A DNA stretch of 64,000 nt from Vibrio caribbeanicus ATCC BAA-2122 (GCF_000165125.1 NZ_AEIU01000111.1:1-64000), one strand, 5' to 3'; counted from the stretch's first letter, positions 29,501 through 39,850 are shown. The notes: generated from the letters alone by a model not told the origin. Numbers and translations: made by a program.

Positions 29501-30448
29501 CTCACCCCCCGATCCTGTCGATGCCCCCGGCCATGGAGAGATTGCGGTTGGGTGATTGTGTGTTTCAACCTTCATCAAGATATGTGCTTTCTCTTGGTGA
29601 TAATCATATTGACGGGATTGTGGGTCTGGGAAAAAACGTCCAACTTCTGAGCCAACCATGACTGCTGCGTTATCTTTATAAGCAGATAGCACGTTATCAG
29701 GAGTAACCTCAAACGTATTTTTAATCATTTTAAATAATGACTTTTCCTGCTTGATACCATCAATTGTCCAATCAGCATTAAAAATTTTATGGCGGCAGTG
29801 CTCAGAGTTTGCTTGAGCAAACATCATCAATTCGATATCGGTTGGGTTACGTTCAAGTTTGCTGACAAAACTTTCTACAAGATAATCGATTTCATCTTCT
29901 GCCAGCGCTAAGCCGAGTGAAACGTTGGCTTCTTCTAGCGCAAGACGGCCGCCAGAGATCAAGTCAATTTCTGATACAGGGGCTGGTTCTGCTACTTGAA
30001 ATAGTGCGTTTGCAGAATCTAAATCAGTGAAAACCACTTCCATCATGCGGTCGTGAATGAGGGCCTTTAATTCAAGTAGTTGAACATCCGATAAATCAGA
30101 CCAAGTCTCAATGAAATATAATGTGCCACGTTCAAGGCGAACCACCTTATCTAACGCACAATTTTTCGCAATATCGGTTGATTTCGATGACCAAGGAGAG
30201 ATCGTTCCTGGACGAGGAGTCACTAAAAGCTGCAAGCCGATTGGCTCATGTTCTTCAATCGATGGACCATAAGTGAGCAGTTGCTCCAGTTTGTTGACTT
30301 CAGACTCATTGAGCTCAGCAGATAACTCAGCAAAATGAGTAAATTCTGCATAAATCCCTGTGACGGGCAGATTTAGCTCACGACAAAGCTTAAGTAGCTT
30401 GTTGACACGAAACTCAGACAACGCGGGGGAGCCACGAAAAATTCTCAT
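26540..30448 (-). CDS. purL: Phosphoribosylformylglycinamidine synthase
   Basis: Large single-chain FGAM synthase, fourth purine step. 1302 residues from the ATG at 30448 ([13 protein letters not shown], as in other PurL proteins); a longer frame to 30496 is not used. Order: N-terminal PurS-like domain, linker, two AIR-synthase-like halves ([29 protein letters not shown]), and a C-terminal glutaminase with Cys in [11 protein letters not shown] and the PHPERVFR His-Glu pair. A PurR box sits 133 bp upstream. Monocistronic with a strong terminator. Confidence 0.97.
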   Translation of the reverse strand: MRIFRGSPALSEFRVNKLLKLCRELNLPVTGIYAEFTHFAELSAELNESEVNKLEQLLTYGPSIEEHEPIGLQLLVTPRPGTISPWSSKSTDIAKNCALDKVVRLERGTLYFIETWSDLSDVQLLELKALIHDRMMEVVFTDLDSANALFQVAEPAPVSEIDLISGGRLALEEANVSLGLALAEDEIDYLVESFVSKLERNPTDIELMMFAQANSEHCRHKIFNADWTIDGIKQEKSLFKMIKNTFEVTPDNVLSAYKDNAAVMVGSEVGRFFPDPQSRQYDYHQEKAHILMKVETHNHPTAISPWPGASTGSGGEIRDEGATGIGGKPKAGLVGFTTSNLRIPGFEQPWETDFGKPDRIVNALDIMLDGPLGGAAFNNEFGRPNLLGYFRTYEEKVHSHAGEEVRGYHKPIMIAGGMGNIRDEHVQKKSIPVDASLIVLGGPAMNIGLGGGAASSMASGQSAEDLDFASVQRENPEMERRCQEVIDRCWQLGDDNPIAFIHDVGAGGISNALPELVDDGERGGIFQLRDVPNDEPGMSPLEIWCNESQERYVLAVASDDMARFDAICKRERAPYAVVGIATEERELKLEDSHFENTPIDMPMDILLGKTPKMHRDAKTLKADSPALDTKAISLDEAVDRVLRLPSVAEKTFLITIGDRSVTGLVARDQMVGPWQVPVANCAVTAASYDSYYGEAMSMGERTPAALLNFAASARLAVGEAITNIAATYIGDIKHIKLSANWMSPAGHPGEDAGLYEAVKAVGEELCPALGLTIPVGKDSMSMKTRWNDNGEDKEVTSPLSLIITAFARVEDIRKTVTPQLRCDKGDTSLILVDLGNGQNRLGATALAQVYKQLGDKCADVDDAAQLKGFYQATQALLEKDLMLAYHDKGDGGLFVTLAEMAFAGHCGVKADISDLGKDTLAALFNEELGAVIQVSNEHLDTVLSLLSKNGLNHCSHVIGHVVAEGDNSNKIQIACGDSVIFERSRTQLRTIWAEMTHQMQSLRDNPECADQEHQAKQDNTDPGLNVDLNFDIKEDIAAPYIATGVRPKMAILREQGVNSHVEMAAAFDRAGFDATDIHMSDILSGQGELRDYHGLVACGGFSYGDVLGAGEGWAKSILFNTRARDQFESFFNRQETFSLGVCNGCQMLSNLKELIPGAQLWPRFVRNESERFEARFSLVEVQKTDSIFLNDMAGSRMPIAVSHGEGRVEVRDDQHLASIEASGTVALRYVDNFGRHTQQYPNNPNGSPNAITGLTTDDGRVTIMMPHPERVFRTVANSWAPEEWGENGAWMRMFQNARKNIG

Positions 30449-30580
30449 ATGCTTAGGTCTCTCATACAATTGATTAAGTGATATTGGCATAAGCACGCAG
30501 CTTATTCTGAACTTATGCCAATCTCACCTCTTCATCTGCGAGCGCATTATAAAGCAAATAAATTTGTGATGTAACACCAA

Positions 30581-30596
30581 AAGCAACCGTTTGCGT
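30581..30596. promoter_or_regulatory. PurR operator before purL
   Basis: Matches the PurR consensus ACGCAAACGTTTGCGT at 14 of 16 positions; it lies in the 284-bp region between divergent purL and mltF. Confidence 0.8.
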
Positions 30597-30732
30597 CATT
30601 TTTTTCTCCAAGTTTGAAATCGCGCAGAAATACTAAACTTATTAAGTTTCTCTATCATTGATGCTGAGAGGCTTTGCCTTCTGGCAACACTCTGATATAA
30701 CTGCTCCGTTAGATATGTGAGAAAAAACGCGA

Positions 30733-32271
30733 ATGAATAAACACCCACTAATGTATGGTAAATGGCTCTGTCTAGCACTGTTCGGTGCTATCTTTCTATC
30801 AGGCTGTCAAATTGAATCACAACCTAAGAGTGAGCTTGATAGGATTAAAGAACGCGGCATTCTTCGTGTGGGCACGTTAAATAATCAGCTTTCCTACTAC
30901 ATTGGTCCCAATGGCCCTGCGGGTCTTGATTATGAACTGGCACGTGAGTTTGCTAATCAGTTGGGTGTTCAACTAGAAATGAAACCTGCTTATCGAGTAT
31001 CTAGCCTGTATCCTGCTCTGAGAAAGGGAGATATCGATATTATTGCGGCTGGGCTTACTCAGTCACCGGAGCGAGTATCTGCATTTAGGCCTGGGCCCGC
31101 GTATTACTATGTGAGCCAACAAATGGTGTACAAGAAAGGGAACTGGCGGCCACGCAGTATTTTACATTACCTGAAGAATCAAGCTGGTCTTATTGAAAAA
31201 AACCAAGGACAAGCAATATTAAGTGTCGTCAGTGATCCGCAGTTTGACAGTACCTTAAGTGATATTCAAAACAAGTATCCTGAGTTTTCCTATCATATCA
31301 CTCAAGATGCAGACGTGAACGATCTTTTAAAATCTGTCTCCCAAGGTGAATTAAGATTTACTGTTGCCGACTCCGTTGAAGTCTCTTTATCTCAACGTAT
31401 TTATCCTGATATCGCGATTGCATTTGAGCTTACAGAAGACCAACCCATCTCTTGGTTCTTGCGCCGCTCTCAAGACGAAAGTCTTTATGGGCTCTTGATC
31501 GAATTCTTTGGCGGAATAAAACAATCAGGCCAACTCGCCTCTTTGGAGGAGAAGTACATAGGTCACATTGGTAGCTTTGATTATGTTGATACTCGAGCGT
31601 TCATACGTGCTTTAGGTACGACACTTCCTATGTGGGAACCATTATTTAAAAAATACTCAAATGAATTTGATTGGAGACTGGTAGCCGCATTGGCTTATCA
31701 AGAATCCCATTGGAATCCCAAAGCCAAATCTCCGACAGGTGTCCGAGGTATGATGATGTTGACACTCCCTACTGCAAAAAGTGTCGGAGTAAAAAGTCGC
31801 CTTGATCCGGAACAGTCTGTCAGAGGTGGGGTTGAGTATCTGCGCAGAATGGTAAAACGCATACCAGACTCTATTAATCAGCATGAAAAGATTTGGTTTG
31901 CTCTTGCGTCTTATAATGTCGGCTATGGACACGTTATGGACGCAAGAAGACTAACCAAACAACAAGGAGGCAATCCTGACTCTTGGGCTGATGTGAAAGA
32001 TAGACTTCCCCTTCTTCGGCAAGCGAAATACCACATTAATACTCGGTATGGATACGCACGCGGAGACGAAGCACGAAATTACGTAGAAAGTATTCGCCGT
32101 TACTATCACAGTATTATCGGCCACATTGAAAGTCGTGTAGCAAAAAATGATGACACCAGCATGGACGATATAGAGGTGATATCTCCTCCGGTTATAGAAA
32201 CAATGCAAGAGTCAAACGATGACAGTGTGCCGATTCCTGATGTGCAGAGCCATCGAACTCAAAACCCCTAA
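30733..32271 (+). CDS. mltF: Membrane-bound lytic murein transglycosylase F
   Basis: Cleaves peptidoglycan to anhydro-muropeptides at the outer membrane. A lipoprotein-type signal (FLSGC, Cys about 25) anchors it. Residues ~40-270 form a periplasmic-binding-protein-like regulatory domain; from ~295 an SLT domain follows with the catalytic Glu in AALAYQESHWNPKAKSPTG and GGVEYLRRM, ASYNVGYGH. The length of 512 aa is typical. It has its own promoter region, divergent from purL. Confidence 0.94.
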   Translation: MNKHPLMYGKWLCLALFGAIFLSGCQIESQPKSELDRIKERGILRVGTLNNQLSYYIGPNGPAGLDYELAREFANQLGVQLEMKPAYRVSSLYPALRKGDIDIIAAGLTQSPERVSAFRPGPAYYYVSQQMVYKKGNWRPRSILHYLKNQAGLIEKNQGQAILSVVSDPQFDSTLSDIQNKYPEFSYHITQDADVNDLLKSVSQGELRFTVADSVEVSLSQRIYPDIAIAFELTEDQPISWFLRRSQDESLYGLLIEFFGGIKQSGQLASLEEKYIGHIGSFDYVDTRAFIRALGTTLPMWEPLFKKYSNEFDWRLVAALAYQESHWNPKAKSPTGVRGMMMLTLPTAKSVGVKSRLDPEQSVRGGVEYLRRMVKRIPDSINQHEKIWFALASYNVGYGHVMDARRLTKQQGGNPDSWADVKDRLPLLRQAKYHINTRYGYARGDEARNYVESIRRYYHSIIGHIESRVAKNDDTSMDDIEVISPPVIETMQESNDDSVPIPDVQSHRTQNP

Positions 32272-32377
32272 CACTCAATGACTTCGAGGAACCTAGGTCT
32301 CTGACTTGAAATTCCCCGAAATGACCTCATATCCTCGTTGAAGTCATTTCACTACTTTTAGTGTTCCAAAACATTTT

Positions 32378-32410
32378 AGGCTTTGAAACTTATCAAAGCC
32401 TTTGATAAGG
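32378..32410 (+). promoter_or_regulatory. Two mutually exclusive hairpins before a small basic gene
   Basis: Hairpin 1 pairs AGGCTTTGA (32378-32386) with TCAAAGCCT (32393-32401). Hairpin 2 pairs CTTATCAAAG (32389-32398) with CTTTGATAAG (32400-32409). They share the middle segment, so only one can form. Could be the mltF terminator or a leader switch. Confidence 0.4.
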
Positions 32411-32448
32411 TATTGAATAAAATAAATAAATTAATGAGTTAGGTAATA

Positions 32449-32580
32449 ATGAAACGTAAAATGCGCTCAAAACGACTCAACAAGACAGTCGCAGCCAATC
32501 GACGTAAGCGCATGTTGAGTAATAATAAAAAGAAAGTCATCGCACGCCACCGTGCCTTTATGCAACTTATCTCTCAATAA
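32449..32580 (+). CDS. Small, very basic protein, 43 aa
   Basis: The ORF begins MKRKMRSKRLNKTVAANRRKR and ends FMQLISQ; more than a third of residues are Lys or Arg. TTAGGTAATA precedes the ATG, and coding ends at TAA just before the convergent tadA region. No family recognised. It could bind RNA or ribosomes, judged only by charge. Too short to be certain. Confidence 0.5.
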   Translation: MKRKMRSKRLNKTVAANRRKRMLSNNKKKVIARHRAFMQLISQ

Positions 32581-32657
32581 AGCATTACTTCGCAAACACT
32601 TTCTCTATATAATCCGTATAAGAAGGTGTTTGCACTACCTCTAAACCAACTAAAGCA

Positions 32658-33167
32658 TCATGCTTTGTTTTTTGATTGACTCTTTTTCTCTCGCTGCTCT
32701 TCTCGGCGGCGCTTAAAAAAACTCTGTAGTTGAGTCCGACATTGATGTTCAAGAACTCCTTTTTCAATGTCAGCATAATGGTACGCAGCTTGGTGTTCAA
32801 ACAAATTCAGTACACTGCCCGCCGCTCCGGTTTTTTTATCAAATGCACCAAACACAATCCGTTTTACGCGACTATGAAGTAAAGCACCAGCACACATTGG
32901 ACAAGGCTCTAGCGTGACATAAAGCGTCGTATCGTTGAGACGATAGTTTTCCAAGATCTTCCCCGCTTTGCGTAGCACCTCGATCTCAGCGTGGGCCGTT
33001 GCATCATGAGTGCTGATAGAACGATTCCATCCCTCAGCAATGATCTCCCCATCTTTGACCAATAATGCCCCCACTGGAACCTCACCTTCCTGTTCTGCTT
33101 TGTGCGCAAGTTCAATTGCCCGGCGCATAAAATGTTCATCTTGTGGGGTAAATTTAGAATCAGACAA
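32658..33167 (-). CDS. tadA: tRNA adenosine(34) deaminase
   Basis: Converts A34 to inosine in tRNA-Arg(ACG). 169 residues. Zinc-site motifs HAEIEVLR (His and catalytic Glu near residue 60) and PCPMCAGALLHSR; the C-terminal tail is basic as in other TadA proteins. It is downstream of the minor pilin cluster on the same strand, 44 bp after pilV, so it may share that transcript. Confidence 0.95.
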   Translation of the reverse strand: MSDSKFTPQDEHFMRRAIELAHKAEQEGEVPVGALLVKDGEIIAEGWNRSISTHDATAHAEIEVLRKAGKILENYRLNDTTLYVTLEPCPMCAGALLHSRVKRIVFGAFDKKTGAAGSVLNLFEHQAAYHYADIEKGVLEHQCRTQLQSFFKRRREEQREKKSQSKNKA

Positions 33168-33211
33168 AAAAACACCAAAATATGTTGTATCGATATAATA
33201 GCGAAGTGTAC

Positions 33212-33634
33212 CTAGTGATAGCCAAAGTCGCTAGTTAAATCCGCTTCGTGATCAGCATACACTGATAGCATTGTGCGTGCGCTGACAGTGTGAGTTTGAC
33301 CTTTTCGATCAAGCCATTGCGCTGATATGATGATCTCTTTTACTGATAAGAACGGCTCATTGATCTGCCAAACCAAATGAAAAGGAGGAAAAGAAGTATC
33401 CTCACCCGTTGTTATCCCCAACGCATCAAAATGTGTTGAGGAAGCTATCCGACTAGCTCGCCATATTTCAAGCTTATCCTCAATCAAGTGAAAAGCCTCA
33501 ACTTCTTGTATGGCAAGTTCTCCTCTTTGTTCAATAAAGGTCTGCATGTTTATCAGAGCAAAAATAGCAATACTCATTACAACAATAGACACTTGTACTT
33601 CAATGAGAGTAAAGCCCTCATACCTAAAACGCAA
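33212..33634 (-). CDS. pilV: Type IV pilus minor pilin PilV-like
   Basis: 140 residues from a TTG start at 33634 that overlaps the preceding stop; a long upstream extension in frame is not pilin-like. A classical prepilin signal is seen: short basic leader MRFRYEG, cleavage after Gly, then FTLIEVQVSIVVMSIAIFAL with Glu5. It is the last gene of the fimT-pilW-pilX-pilV set. In V. cholerae the minor pilins next to dnaJ serve the DNA-uptake pilus; the same role is inferred here. Confidence 0.8.
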   Translation of the reverse strand: MRFRYEGFTLIEVQVSIVVMSIAIFALINMQTFIEQRGELAIQEVEAFHLIEDKLEIWRASRIASSTHFDALGITTGEDTSFPPFHLVWQINEPFLSVKEIIISAQWLDRKGQTHTVSARTMLSVYADHEADLTSDFGYH

Positions 33635-34874
33635 ACCAGCCCCCTGGTTGCCACTCGAGCACTTTTGACCGCTCAAAAGGATGGGCACTCGCCCGATACT
33701 CAAACACCCCAATGTCCTTAAATACCGCCTCAACTCCTAACGCATCGATATATATGCCACCTTTTGGAGCGAAATGCCCCTCTGAAAAATAAACGGTCTT
33801 GTCTGAGAGGTCGGCCTTGATTTGTGGGTAAAAACGCACGCTTTTCCAGACTTCATTAAGCGTTCTATTTTGGGCTATCGTGGTGTCGATTAAATAAAAC
33901 ATAGAACCAATAAATTCATGTTCACCTATCGCGGCGAATATGCCTCCTTCCACAACCAGTGAAATCGGCTTATAGGAAGATATCGGGCTATCAATAAGGC
34001 AATGTCCATTCACCCATACACGAGAGTAACCCAATGATATCAGGCGATTGATTATCGACGCACACTGGTGCGCCTGCTCAAGGTTGGTAATATTTACCAG
34101 CCGAAACTGACGCTTCAATTGACGAATACTTGAGGGACTTTTTGCTTGTAAAAAATACGACGAAAAAGGACTTATGGTGAGATCTTGGACAAAATCTTTT
34201 GCAAATCCGTGCTGAGGGTTTTGAGTAGAATCATGTTGGCGCAATGTCGTCCTGTGGCTGGACGTACATTCCCCTTCAAACTGCGGATATGGACCATTAA
34301 CAGCAGGTTGCTGAGTTAACAACTGAGCAGAGGGCCTTCCTCCTTGTGAATACTTCACCTCGTCCAGAAAACGAACACTTACACACGGAAATAAACCCGA
34401 TTGTCGGGGGTACCTCAAGGTGTCTGGCATAAATTCTACCTGCCCAATAAAGTGCGCCTTGGCATTCAACACTATGACTCCCTCTCCGACTTTAGGCCCA
34501 TAATGAAAACGTCTGCTGATGTTGTAAGCATTATCTTTCGCATGAATCAACCCTCTGCCATCCGGCTCCTGACTCACGTCAAGTTGAGTCGACACTAGGC
34601 TGGTTAGGCATTGGCTATCTGAGATGATCTTGTCAAACCTTGTATGTTGTTCAAATGCAGAAAAAGTATGCTGCTGTAAATAAGCGTACAGACATTCTAT
34701 CGCACCCTCCGCGCGCCAATGTGACTGACGCAATTTAATGAAATTCTGAGCGCGTTTCATCTGGTAAAGCGATGCTTTAAAAGTAGCAAAACTCACCATT
34801 ACCATGACAAAAGTAACCATCATGGTCATCATTAAAGTCGCCATACCTTGGACATGAAAGTACCGCCTCATCAT
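33624..34874 (-). CDS. PilX-like minor pilin / pilus assembly protein
   Basis: 416 residues. The N-terminus MMRRYFHVQGMATLMMTMMV has a Gly cleavage site and hydrophobic helix but no Glu5, the pattern of PilX/GspK-type tip subunits. The rest is a long beta-rich secreted domain with several Cys. It overlaps pilW by ATGA at its start and pilV by 11 nt at its end, so translation is coupled. Longer than most PilX proteins. Confidence 0.72.
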   Translation of the reverse strand: MMRRYFHVQGMATLMMTMMVTFVMVMVSFATFKASLYQMKRAQNFIKLRQSHWRAEGAIECLYAYLQQHTFSAFEQHTRFDKIISDSQCLTSLVSTQLDVSQEPDGRGLIHAKDNAYNISRRFHYGPKVGEGVIVLNAKAHFIGQVEFMPDTLRYPRQSGLFPCVSVRFLDEVKYSQGGRPSAQLLTQQPAVNGPYPQFEGECTSSHRTTLRQHDSTQNPQHGFAKDFVQDLTISPFSSYFLQAKSPSSIRQLKRQFRLVNITNLEQAHQCASIINRLISLGYSRVWVNGHCLIDSPISSYKPISLVVEGGIFAAIGEHEFIGSMFYLIDTTIAQNRTLNEVWKSVRFYPQIKADLSDKTVYFSEGHFAPKGGIYIDALGVEAVFKDIGVFEYRASAHPFERSKVLEWQPGGWFAF

Positions 34875-35551
34875 TCGCTATTCCTGATAAAAACAAGCGT
34901 GTTGACGTCATATTTAATCTTAGGATTGGACACGAGATAGCTGGAAATTGACATTGAAACAAGCTGTTGAGACACCGAACTCTCGGTATAAGGAATAGCG
35001 GCAAGCTCAAACTCATAAATTCCAACTTGGTTCGGATCAAAGAGGTTAAAACAATTTCCCATTCTTCCTGAGCGTTTCGCTTGGTCAAGTGTTAGAGCAG
35101 ACTGGGACATTTTTTCACAAATCAGTAACTGTCCATTATTTGTTCTTTCCCCACTGTTAATGCTTTGCTCATTATTAATTCGTTGTCGACCTTCAGTTTG
35201 TTGCCATTTAAAAACAACATGGCGATACGCTTGCTCTTCTTTAACCCAATAACGGTAGGCCAAAAGGTGCTTGTCGACATAAACCGTATCTGCTATCCCG
35301 GCAAGCGTCGCTCTCCCTTCTCTGCCAGATCCATAACCCGCCCTTTGCACATCCTGTTTAATCTGTTGCACCACACTAGAAACGCTCTCCACTAACACTA
35401 GGTTATGTGCACGATTGGTTCCCACTTTTAGGCTCGAAACCAATAATAATGTCAAGCTTCCAATCACCCCCACAGAAAGCAAAGAACTGATCAGTAACTC
35501 TAATAACACGGCACCTTTTTGAGAGGGATTAACGACACTTTGGATAGCCAT
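34871..35551 (-). CDS. pilW: Type IV pilus minor pilin PilW-like
   Basis: 226 residues from the ATG at 35551. Leader MAIQSVVNPSQKG, cleavage after Gly, then AVLLELLISSLLSVGVIGSL with Glu5. The overlap with the upstream fimT-like gene (23 nt) and the ATGA overlap with the PilX-like gene show an operon. A start at 35572 is possible but adds a poor leader. Confidence 0.8.
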   Translation of the reverse strand: MAIQSVVNPSQKGAVLLELLISSLLSVGVIGSLTLLLVSSLKVGTNRAHNLVLVESVSSVVQQIKQDVQRAGYGSGREGRATLAGIADTVYVDKHLLAYRYWVKEEQAYRHVVFKWQQTEGRQRINNEQSINSGERTNNGQLLICEKMSQSALTLDQAKRSGRMGNCFNLFDPNQVGIYEFELAAIPYTESSVSQQLVSMSISSYLVSNPKIKYDVNTLVFIRNSE

Positions 35552-36038
35552 AAAACGACGCTCCCAAACCACATATCATGACTCTATTGCCGCCAAAAGA
35601 GGTGGTTAGACGCAGCTTATTATTGGGATGCTGAACAGGATAGAAATAAAAGCTGCCGGATTTTACTCGGCCACGGTAGCCAGTAAAATAGAGTTTGTCC
35701 GCAGTATAATTCCACTCAAAAGTCAGCCCAGTAAATCGCTCCATATCAAACTCACGTAAAGTCTCGCCTTGTCCCCGCTTCTCAGATTCGGTCAATACAA
35801 GAGCAGACTTACTTTTTAACGAAGGTGGGGAAATATGAGTAAGATGAATCCATAAAATTCGATTGCGCCAAATGGCTTCCGAACGCGCAAATAACAGAAA
35901 ACTTGTTAATTCGCTCGCTAACGCCCTCATCTTAGTACTGGTATACAAAAACTGTAAGTTGGGTAAAGACAAGGAAATAATTAGACTAACAATAGCGATA
36001 ATGATAACCAACTCTAATAGAGACAGACCGCGAGCCAT
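35529..36038 (-). CDS. FimT/GspH-family pseudopilin
   Basis: 169 residues; prepilin leader MARG then LSLLELVIIIAIVSLIISLSLP with Glu5, followed by a globular GspH-like domain (FARSEAIWRN is a family hallmark). The ATG has AAGGAAGTGG in front. First gene of the minor pilin operon; FimT-type pilins bind DNA in several naturally competent bacteria. Confidence 0.83.
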   Translation of the reverse strand: MARGLSLLELVIIIAIVSLIISLSLPNLQFLYTSTKMRALASELTSFLLFARSEAIWRNRILWIHLTHISPPSLKSKSALVLTESEKRGQGETLREFDMERFTGLTFEWNYTADKLYFTGYRGRVKSGSFYFYPVQHPNNKLRLTTSFGGNRVMICGLGASFYGYPKCR

Positions 36039-36141
36039 TTCCCACTTCCTTTTGAAAACTTAAATGCAATGTTTTTAATAGCTTGCATACAAGATATCAG
36101 CTAATGAAAATAGTGAACTGGAAATCTAGGAGGGGTTAGAT

Positions 36142-36573
36142 ATGTTTATGGAAAAATACTATCGAGCAACATTAAAACAAATTAATAAAGTGACCCTGAT
36201 CGAAGTAGTCTGCACTGTTTTAATCCTCATCATTCTCGCCGCTCTTATGTACCCAAATTATCAAAGTTATATTCTTAAAGCACATCGAATGTCGGTGATG
36301 AGTGATTTGACTCAACTGCAATTGGAGCTAGAGCAGCATCATCAAAATAGCTATCTAGCGATATCAAACACTCTTATCGGAGCTGATGGCATTTGCCATC
36401 TATGTAAAACTGAACCGGAGAGATTTGCGCTATCGATTTTGGTAAAGGAATACGGCTATTCCATTGTTGCTCAGGCAAAAGGCGAACAACTCAACGACCA
36501 CTGCTCGGGAGAGTCTTATCAGTATTTAAGCCTTAATCATCGGGGAGAGACTTTTCCAGAGCATTGCTGGTAG
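36142..36573 (+). CDS. Type IV pilin-like protein (PilE-like) with unusual cleavage site
   Basis: 143 residues, divergent from the FimT operon. N-terminal basic leader ...LKQINK then VTLIEVVCTVLILIILAALM with Glu5, a long alpha-1 helix and a small Cys-containing globular domain. The residue before the expected cut is Lys instead of Gly, so PilD processing is uncertain. The ATG follows AGGAGGGG. A terminator shared with dnaJ follows. Confidence 0.75.
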   Translation: MFMEKYYRATLKQINKVTLIEVVCTVLILIILAALMYPNYQSYILKAHRMSVMSDLTQLQLELEQHHQNSYLAISNTLIGADGICHLCKTEPERFALSILVKEYGYSIVAQAKGEQLNDHCSGESYQYLSLNHRGETFPEHCW

Positions 36574-36576
36574 AAA

Positions 36577-36599
36577 AAAGCCTGCAAATTGCAGGCTTT
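36577..36599. terminator. Bidirectional terminator PilE-like / dnaJ
   Basis: An 11-bp stem AAAGCCTGCAA / TTGCAGGCTTT with a 1-nt loop between convergent genes. Confidence 0.85.
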
Positions 36600-36608
36600 A
36601 GAAATGAA

Positions 36609-37751
36609 TTAGCTAGTCAGATCATCAAAGAATTTTTTGACACCATTAAAAAAGCCTTCAGACTTCGGTTTATGCTTTGTTGCCGCATCACCACCGCAAG
36701 ATTCCTCAAACTCTTTTAGTAACTCTTTTTGACGAGCACTTAGCTTAACTGGGGTTTCCACAACAAGTTTGACAATAAGATCACCAACGCCACCACCGCG
36801 TACGCCTTTAACCCCTTTGCCACGCATGCGGAACATACGACCAGTTTGGGTTTCTGTAGGCACTTTCAAATTGACACGTCCATCAAGTGTTGGAACTTCT
36901 ACTTCGCCACCCAATGCTGCCATCGCAAAGCTAACAGGAACCTCACAGTATAGGTTATTACCATCACGCTCGAAGATATGATGCTCTTTCACATGTACCT
37001 GAACATATAGGTCACCTGCTGGCGCGCCCATTTCTCCAGCTTCACCCTCACCAGATAGGCGAATACGGTCACCCGTATCAACTCCTGCTGGGATTTTTAC
37101 GCTCAAGGTTTTAGTCTTCTGCTTGCGTCCTTGTCCATGACATACATTACATGGATCTTTGATTATCTTGCCTTGACCGTGACAGGTTGGACAGGTTTGC
37201 TGAACCGCAAAGAAACCTTGGCGCATTTGAACTTGGCCGTGACCATGACACGTTCCACACGTCTCCGCACTGGTGCCTTTTTTCGCACCGCTCCCATCAC
37301 ATGTATCACAATGAACCAAAGTTGGAACTTCGATTTCTTTCGATACGCCGCGAACGGCTTCTTCTAGCGTCAGTTCCATGTTGTAACGAAGGTCGGCACC
37401 TCGTTGAACACGTTGGCCGCCACCACCACGTCGGCCACCACCAAAAATATCACCGAATACATCACCAAAAATGTCACCGAAATCAGCACCGCCGCCACCA
37501 AAGCCGCCGCCGCCCATGCCACCTTGCTCAAATGCTGCGTGGCCATATTGGTCATAAGCTGCCTTCTTTTGAGGGTCGAGTAGAATTTCGTACGCTTCTT
37601 TTACTTCTTTAAATTGCTCTGCAGCGCTGTCATCACCCTGATTTCTATCTGGGTGGTATTTCATTGCTAGGCGTTTATACGCCTTTTTAATATCGCGCTC
37701 TGATGCATCTCGGCTTACGCCAAGTACTTCATAAAAATCACGTTTAGACAT
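36609..37751 (-). CDS. dnaJ: Chaperone DnaJ
   Basis: Co-chaperone stimulating DnaK. 380 residues from the ATG at 37751 ([19 protein letters not shown]); the frame extends further upstream but that is non-coding. J domain with HPD ([10 protein letters not shown]), Gly/Phe-rich linker (residues ~75-125), four CxxCxGxG zinc repeats ([32 protein letters not shown]) and C-terminal substrate domains. Follows dnaK by 188 bp with a hairpin between. Confidence 0.97.
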   Translation of the reverse strand: MSKRDFYEVLGVSRDASERDIKKAYKRLAMKYHPDRNQGDDSAAEQFKEVKEAYEILLDPQKKAAYDQYGHAAFEQGGMGGGGFGGGGADFGDIFGDVFGDIFGGGRRGGGGQRVQRGADLRYNMELTLEEAVRGVSKEIEVPTLVHCDTCDGSGAKKGTSAETCGTCHGHGQVQMRQGFFAVQQTCPTCHGQGKIIKDPCNVCHGQGRKQKTKTLSVKIPAGVDTGDRIRLSGEGEAGEMGAPAGDLYVQVHVKEHHIFERDGNNLYCEVPVSFAMAALGGEVEVPTLDGRVNLKVPTETQTGRMFRMRGKGVKGVRGGGVGDLIVKLVVETPVKLSARQKELLKEFEESCGGDAATKHKPKSEGFFNGVKKFFDDLTS

Positions 37752-37881
37752 GTTTTTCGTCACCAATGTAGTACTGCAAATGACCGCCAACTTGGGCGTC
37801 ATTTATGGTTTATATCATCCTAGATAAACACTCAAGTCTTGAGAATATTTATCTAGACTGACAGTCTAAATGACAAACATA

Positions 37882-37909
37882 CGGGCGTGTGAGTCTCCTC
37901 AAACGCCCG
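37882..37909 (-). terminator. Hairpin between dnaK and dnaJ
   Basis: CGGGCGT / ACGCCCG (7 bp) extended inward by TGAG / CTCA after one mismatch, no T run. Likely a partial terminator or RNA-stability element that lowers dnaJ relative to dnaK. Confidence 0.5.
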
Positions 37910-37939
37910 CATAATCGGTTGTTTAATCAGTATCGAGAC

Positions 37940-39850
37940 TTATTTTTTCTCGTCTTGAACTTCTTCAAACTCTGCATCAACAACATCATCTTGCTGTTTA
38001 GCTTGCTCGCCACCTTCAGCGCCCTGCTGAGCTTGAGCTTGTTGCTGAGCGATTTCCATTAGCTTTTGAGACGCTGCCATTAGAGCTTGAACTTTCGCAT
38101 CAATGGCTTCTTTATCTTCGCCCTTACGCGCTTCTTCTAGTTCAGTAATCGCTGCTTCGATTTTCTCTTTTTCGTCTGCTGGAAGTGCATCACCTGCTTC
38201 TTCAACTTGCTTACGAGTACCGTGAATCATTTGGTCAGCTTGGTTACGTGCTGCTGCAAGCTCTTCGAACTTTTTGTCCGCTTCTTTGTTTGCTTCAGCT
38301 TCTTGAACCATTTTCTCGATTTCATCGTCGCTTAGACCGCCTGAAGCTTGGATTGTAATCTTCTGCTCTTTACCAGTCTGCTTATCTTTTGCAGATACGT
38401 GCAAGATACCATCCGCGTCAAGGTCAAACGTGACTTCGATTTGAGGCATACCACGAGGTGCAGCTTGAATGCCCTCAAGGTTGAATTGACCAAGAGATTT
38501 GTTATGCATCGCTTGCTTACGCTCACCTTGCAACACATGGATAGTTACCGCATTCTGGTTGTCTTCAGCAGTAGAGAATACTTGATTCGCTTTAGTTGGA
38601 ATCGTCGTATTTTTCTCAACCAACTTAGTCATAACGCCGCCCATTGTCTCGATACCGAGAGATAGAGGGGTTACGTCAAGAAGAAGAACATCCTTCACGT
38701 CACCAGCAAGAACACCACCTTGAACAGCAGCACCCATTGCAACAGCTTCATCTGGGTTCACATCTTTACGAGCTTCTTTACCGAAGAACTCAGCAACTTT
38801 AGACTGAACCATTGGCATACGAGTCTGACCACCAACAAGAATAACATCAGTGATGTCACCAACTGACAAGTCAGCATCCGCAAGAGCAACTTTTAACGGC
38901 TCTAGAGAGCGTTGAACAAGATCTTCAACCAAAGATTCTAGTTTCGCACGAGTAACCTTAACATTCATGTGCTTAGGACCTGTTGCATCCGCTGTCACAT
39001 AAGGTAGGTTAACGTCTGTTTGAGAAGTAGAAGAAAGCTCAATCTTCGCTTTTTCTGCAGCTTCTTTAACACGTTGCATTGCTAGAGGATCGTTCTTAAG
39101 ATCGATGCCTTGCTCTTTCTTAAATTCATCAACCAAGTAGTTGATCAAACGAGTATCAAAGTCTTCACCACCAAGGTGAGTATCACCGTTAGTCGCTAGA
39201 ACTTCAAAGGTCTTCTCGCCTTCGACTTCATCAATCTCAATGATTGAGATATCGAATGTACCACCACCAAGGTCGTAAACTGCGATAGTGCGGTCGCCGC
39301 CTTTCTTATCTAAACCATAAGCCAGAGCTGCTGCTGTTGGTTCGTTGATGATACGTTTTACTTCAAGACCTGCGATACGACCCGCATCTTTTGTTGCTTG
39401 ACGCTGAGCATCGTTGAAGTAAGCAGGAACCGTGATTACTGCGCCAGTTACTTCCTCACCTAGGAAGTCTTCTGCCGTTTTCTTCATCTTTTTCAAGATT
39501 TCAGCAGAAACCTGAGGAGCTGCCATTTGCTGGCCTTGCGCTTCAACCCAAGCATCGCCATTGTCTGCTTTTACAATTTTGTAAGGCATGATTTCAATAT
39601 CACGCTGTACTTCTTCGTCTTCAAAACGACGGCCAATCAGACGTTTGATTGCAAATAGGGTGTTGGTTGGGTTTGTAACCGCTTGACGTTTCGCTGGTTG
39701 ACCAACTAATGTCTCACCATCTGTATATGCAATTACTGATGCTGTAGTACGCTCGCCCTCGGCGTTTTCAATAACGCGTGGCTTATCGCCGTCTAATACA
39801 GCAACACATGAGTTAGTAGTACCTAAGTCAATACCAATGATTTTACCCAT
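37940..39850 (-). CDS. dnaK: Chaperone DnaK (Hsp70)
   Basis: ATP-driven chaperone, 636 residues. N-terminal ATPase domain with [26 protein letters not shown] and [14 protein letters not shown]; substrate-binding domain after the [10 protein letters not shown] linker; C-terminal lid ending in an acidic tail ([14 protein letters not shown]). Two sigma-32-like promoters lie upstream. Same direction as dnaJ. Confidence 0.98.
   Translation of the reverse strand: MGKIIGIDLGTTNSCVAVLDGDKPRVIENAEGERTTASVIAYTDGETLVGQPAKRQAVTNPTNTLFAIKRLIGRRFEDEEVQRDIEIMPYKIVKADNGDAWVEAQGQQMAAPQVSAEILKKMKKTAEDFLGEEVTGAVITVPAYFNDAQRQATKDAGRIAGLEVKRIINEPTAAALAYGLDKKGGDRTIAVYDLGGGTFDISIIEIDEVEGEKTFEVLATNGDTHLGGEDFDTRLINYLVDEFKKEQGIDLKNDPLAMQRVKEAAEKAKIELSSTSQTDVNLPYVTADATGPKHMNVKVTRAKLESLVEDLVQRSLEPLKVALADADLSVGDITDVILVGGQTRMPMVQSKVAEFFGKEARKDVNPDEAVAMGAAVQGGVLAGDVKDVLLLDVTPLSLGIETMGGVMTKLVEKNTTIPTKANQVFSTAEDNQNAVTIHVLQGERKQAMHNKSLGQFNLEGIQAAPRGMPQIEVTFDLDADGILHVSAKDKQTGKEQKITIQASGGLSDDEIEKMVQEAEANKEADKKFEELAAARNQADQMIHGTRKQVEEAGDALPADEKEKIEAAITELEEARKGEDKEAIDAKVQALMAASQKLMEIAQQQAQAQQGAEGGEQAKQQDDVVDAEFEEVQDEKK

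Noticed and set aside
29356-29568. ORFs inside purL on both strands
   Set aside because: Shadows of the purL reading frame without ribosome sites.
37187-37612. 141-aa plus-strand frame opposite dnaJ
   Set aside because: His-rich artefact of the reverse complement of the Gly-rich linker and zinc repeats.
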